Below, piece by piece: positions 63,139 through 64,000 of a stretch of DNA of 64,000 nt. A model generated the notes under the pieces. The model was not told the origin of the DNA and did no database searches. It saw nothing but the letters and a program-made list of their open reading frames with translations. The stretch is taken from assembly GCF_020991455.1 (NCBI RefSeq), contig NZ_JAJMOX010000002.1, positions 124,001 through 188,000 on the forward strand, written 5' to 3'. Each line of letters starts with the position of its first letter. Within the stretch, counting starts at the first letter, position 1. This DNA is from Flavobacterium sp. JAS. Lineage in GTDB: Bacteria > Bacteroidota > Bacteroidia > Flavobacteriales > Flavobacteriaceae. The position numbers were made by a program, and so were the translations under genes.

Positions 63139-64000
63139 ATGAGAAAAATTCTTTCTTCAATAGCGGCTCTTGTATTTGCATGTACTGCTATAGCGCAACA
63201 AAAAACAGTAATTGACAAAAAATTATCGGAGCAAATTAAAAATGATCAGTACATGCCTTTTGTGAAAAACAAGGCTTTAGCAGTAATGAAAACCGGTGTT
63301 AATGCCGGAGATGGTTATCGCGAAGTATGGATTCGCGATTATAATACCTTTATTGAGCTAGCGGCACAAGTTTCTAAAAAAGAAGATATAAAAGAGAATC
63401 TTTTAGTGTTTTTTAGAATGCAGGGCGAGGATGGAAACATTATTGATGGGTACACGCCTAAAGAACAAATTGGAGCAGGAGAAACTGATTTCTCTTATTC
63501 AAAATTAGAACCAAGATATGCCGCTCATAAAAATACGGTAGAAACAGATCAGGAAACTTCATTAGTACAAGCGGTTTATAAATACATTCAATTAACAGGT
63601 GATAAATCTATTTTGGCAGAAAAAGTAGGAGATAAAACCGTTGCAAAAAGACTAGAATGGGCAATGGATTTCCTGATGAAAAATCGCTTCAGTCAGAAAT
63701 ATGGTTTAATTACCGGAGCAACAACTGCAGATTGGGGAGATGTGCAACCAGAGGAAGGTTACGGTGTAGATGTTGATGGAAATACACATGTTGCCTGCGA
63801 TATTTATGACAATGCCATGTTTATTGTAGCTTTGAATAACATAATGGAAATGATTCCGGCGACTAAAACGAAATGGAATAAAATTAAAACAGATGTAGCA
63901 AAAAATACCCGCACTTACCTTTGGGATGCTAAAAATCAAAAATATATTCCGCACTTGTATTTGAACGGATCGCCTTTTCCAGCTGATTTTGACGAGAATA
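63139..64000 (+). CDS. Secreted (alpha/alpha)6-barrel-type protein, probable glycosidase (cut by window edge)
   Basis: 287 codons are present and the frame stays open to the window end. Signal peptide MRKILSSIAALVFACTAIAQ. The motifs REVWIRDYNTFIELA, VETDQETSLVQAVYKYIQLTG and GLITGATTADWGDVQPEEGYG, then NTHVACDIYDNAMFIVALNN, resemble six-hairpin glycosidases (GH15/GH63/GH125-like clans) without matching one family clearly. The Asp/Glu residues in WIRD, ETDQET and DWGD are candidate active-site residues. It follows GH92 by 110 bp on the same strand and is probably the next gene of the mannose operon. The substrate is unknown. Confidence 0.75.
   Translation, partial: MRKILSSIAALVFACTAIAQQKTVIDKKLSEQIKNDQYMPFVKNKALAVMKTGVNAGDGYREVWIRDYNTFIELAAQVSKKEDIKENLLVFFRMQGEDGNIIDGYTPKEQIGAGETDFSYSKLEPRYAAHKNTVETDQETSLVQAVYKYIQLTGDKSILAEKVGDKTVAKRLEWAMDFLMKNRFSQKYGLITGATTADWGDVQPEEGYGVDVDGNTHVACDIYDNAMFIVALNNIMEMIPATKTKWNKIKTDVAKNTRTYLWDAKNQKYIPHLYLNGSPFPADFDEN

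Overview
The window looks like a chromosomal segment of a Flavobacterium-like member of the Bacteroidota. It is AT-rich, has TAnnTTTG-type -7 promoter boxes, a SusC/SusD pair, a T9SS C-terminal sorting domain, a LytS/LytR-type two-component pair with Bacteroidota features, and a PNGase F-type enzyme otherwise best known from Elizabethkingia/Flavobacterium. No rRNA, tRNA, CRISPR array, prophage or insertion sequence was recognised.

Positions 1-14.6 kb are mostly housekeeping or stand-alone genes: the 5' end of uvrA, a TPR protein, a ClC-type chloride channel/antiporter with CBS domains, gamma-glutamyltransferase, an AcpH-like ACP phosphodiesterase, a GlmM-type phosphohexomutase, a secreted GH128-CBM6-T9SS protein, an LpxL/HtrB-like acyltransferase, a rhomboid protease, a SIMPL-domain protein, a YheT-like hydrolase and a LytTR two-component system. 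Low-complexity intergenic repeats occur here.

From about 15 kb to the right edge the window is almost entirely one large glycan-utilisation region. The enzyme set fits complex, fucosylated N-glycans of glycoproteins. Deglycosylation and peptide handling: PNGase F homologue, N4-(beta-N-acetylglucosaminyl)-L-asparaginase, M28 peptidase. Trimming: five GH29 fucosidases, a GH2 beta-galactosidase-like enzyme, GH20 beta-hexosaminidase, two GH92 and one GH38 alpha-mannosidases, and a GH130 phosphorylase expected to split the Man-beta-1,4-GlcNAc core. Uptake: SusC/SusD, a sodium:solute symporter and an MFS sugar porter. Monosaccharide metabolism: a Zn-motif-less ROK kinase, an 888-residue ROK + central domain + type I mannose-6-phosphate isomerase fusion, and the first steps of non-phosphorylating L-fucose oxidation (mutarotase, SDR dehydrogenase, lactonase). 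A GHL10-like lipoprotein, a CBM9-like protein and a truncated six-hairpin-type protein at the right edge are the least understood members.

Regulators inside the region are AraC-, LacI- and GntR-type. I find eight copies of a palindrome, consensus TTACTAAAWCGWTTTAGTAA, in the control regions of the ROK/asparaginase/fucosidase operon, the AraC gene, the fucose operon, the LacI gene, susC, the PNGase gene and the GntR-led mannose operon. This has the shape of a LacI-family operator and would tie these scattered operons into one regulon. Two of these sites overlap recognisable promoters. The 15-26.6 kb block has no convincing copy, so it may be controlled differently.

A family of about 46-52 bp REP-like palindromic elements is scattered at 20.4, 33.7 and 47.3-47.6 kb, including a nested palindrome and a 150-bp tandem duplication behind susD. 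All functional calls rest on reading motifs and context; no similarity search was run.
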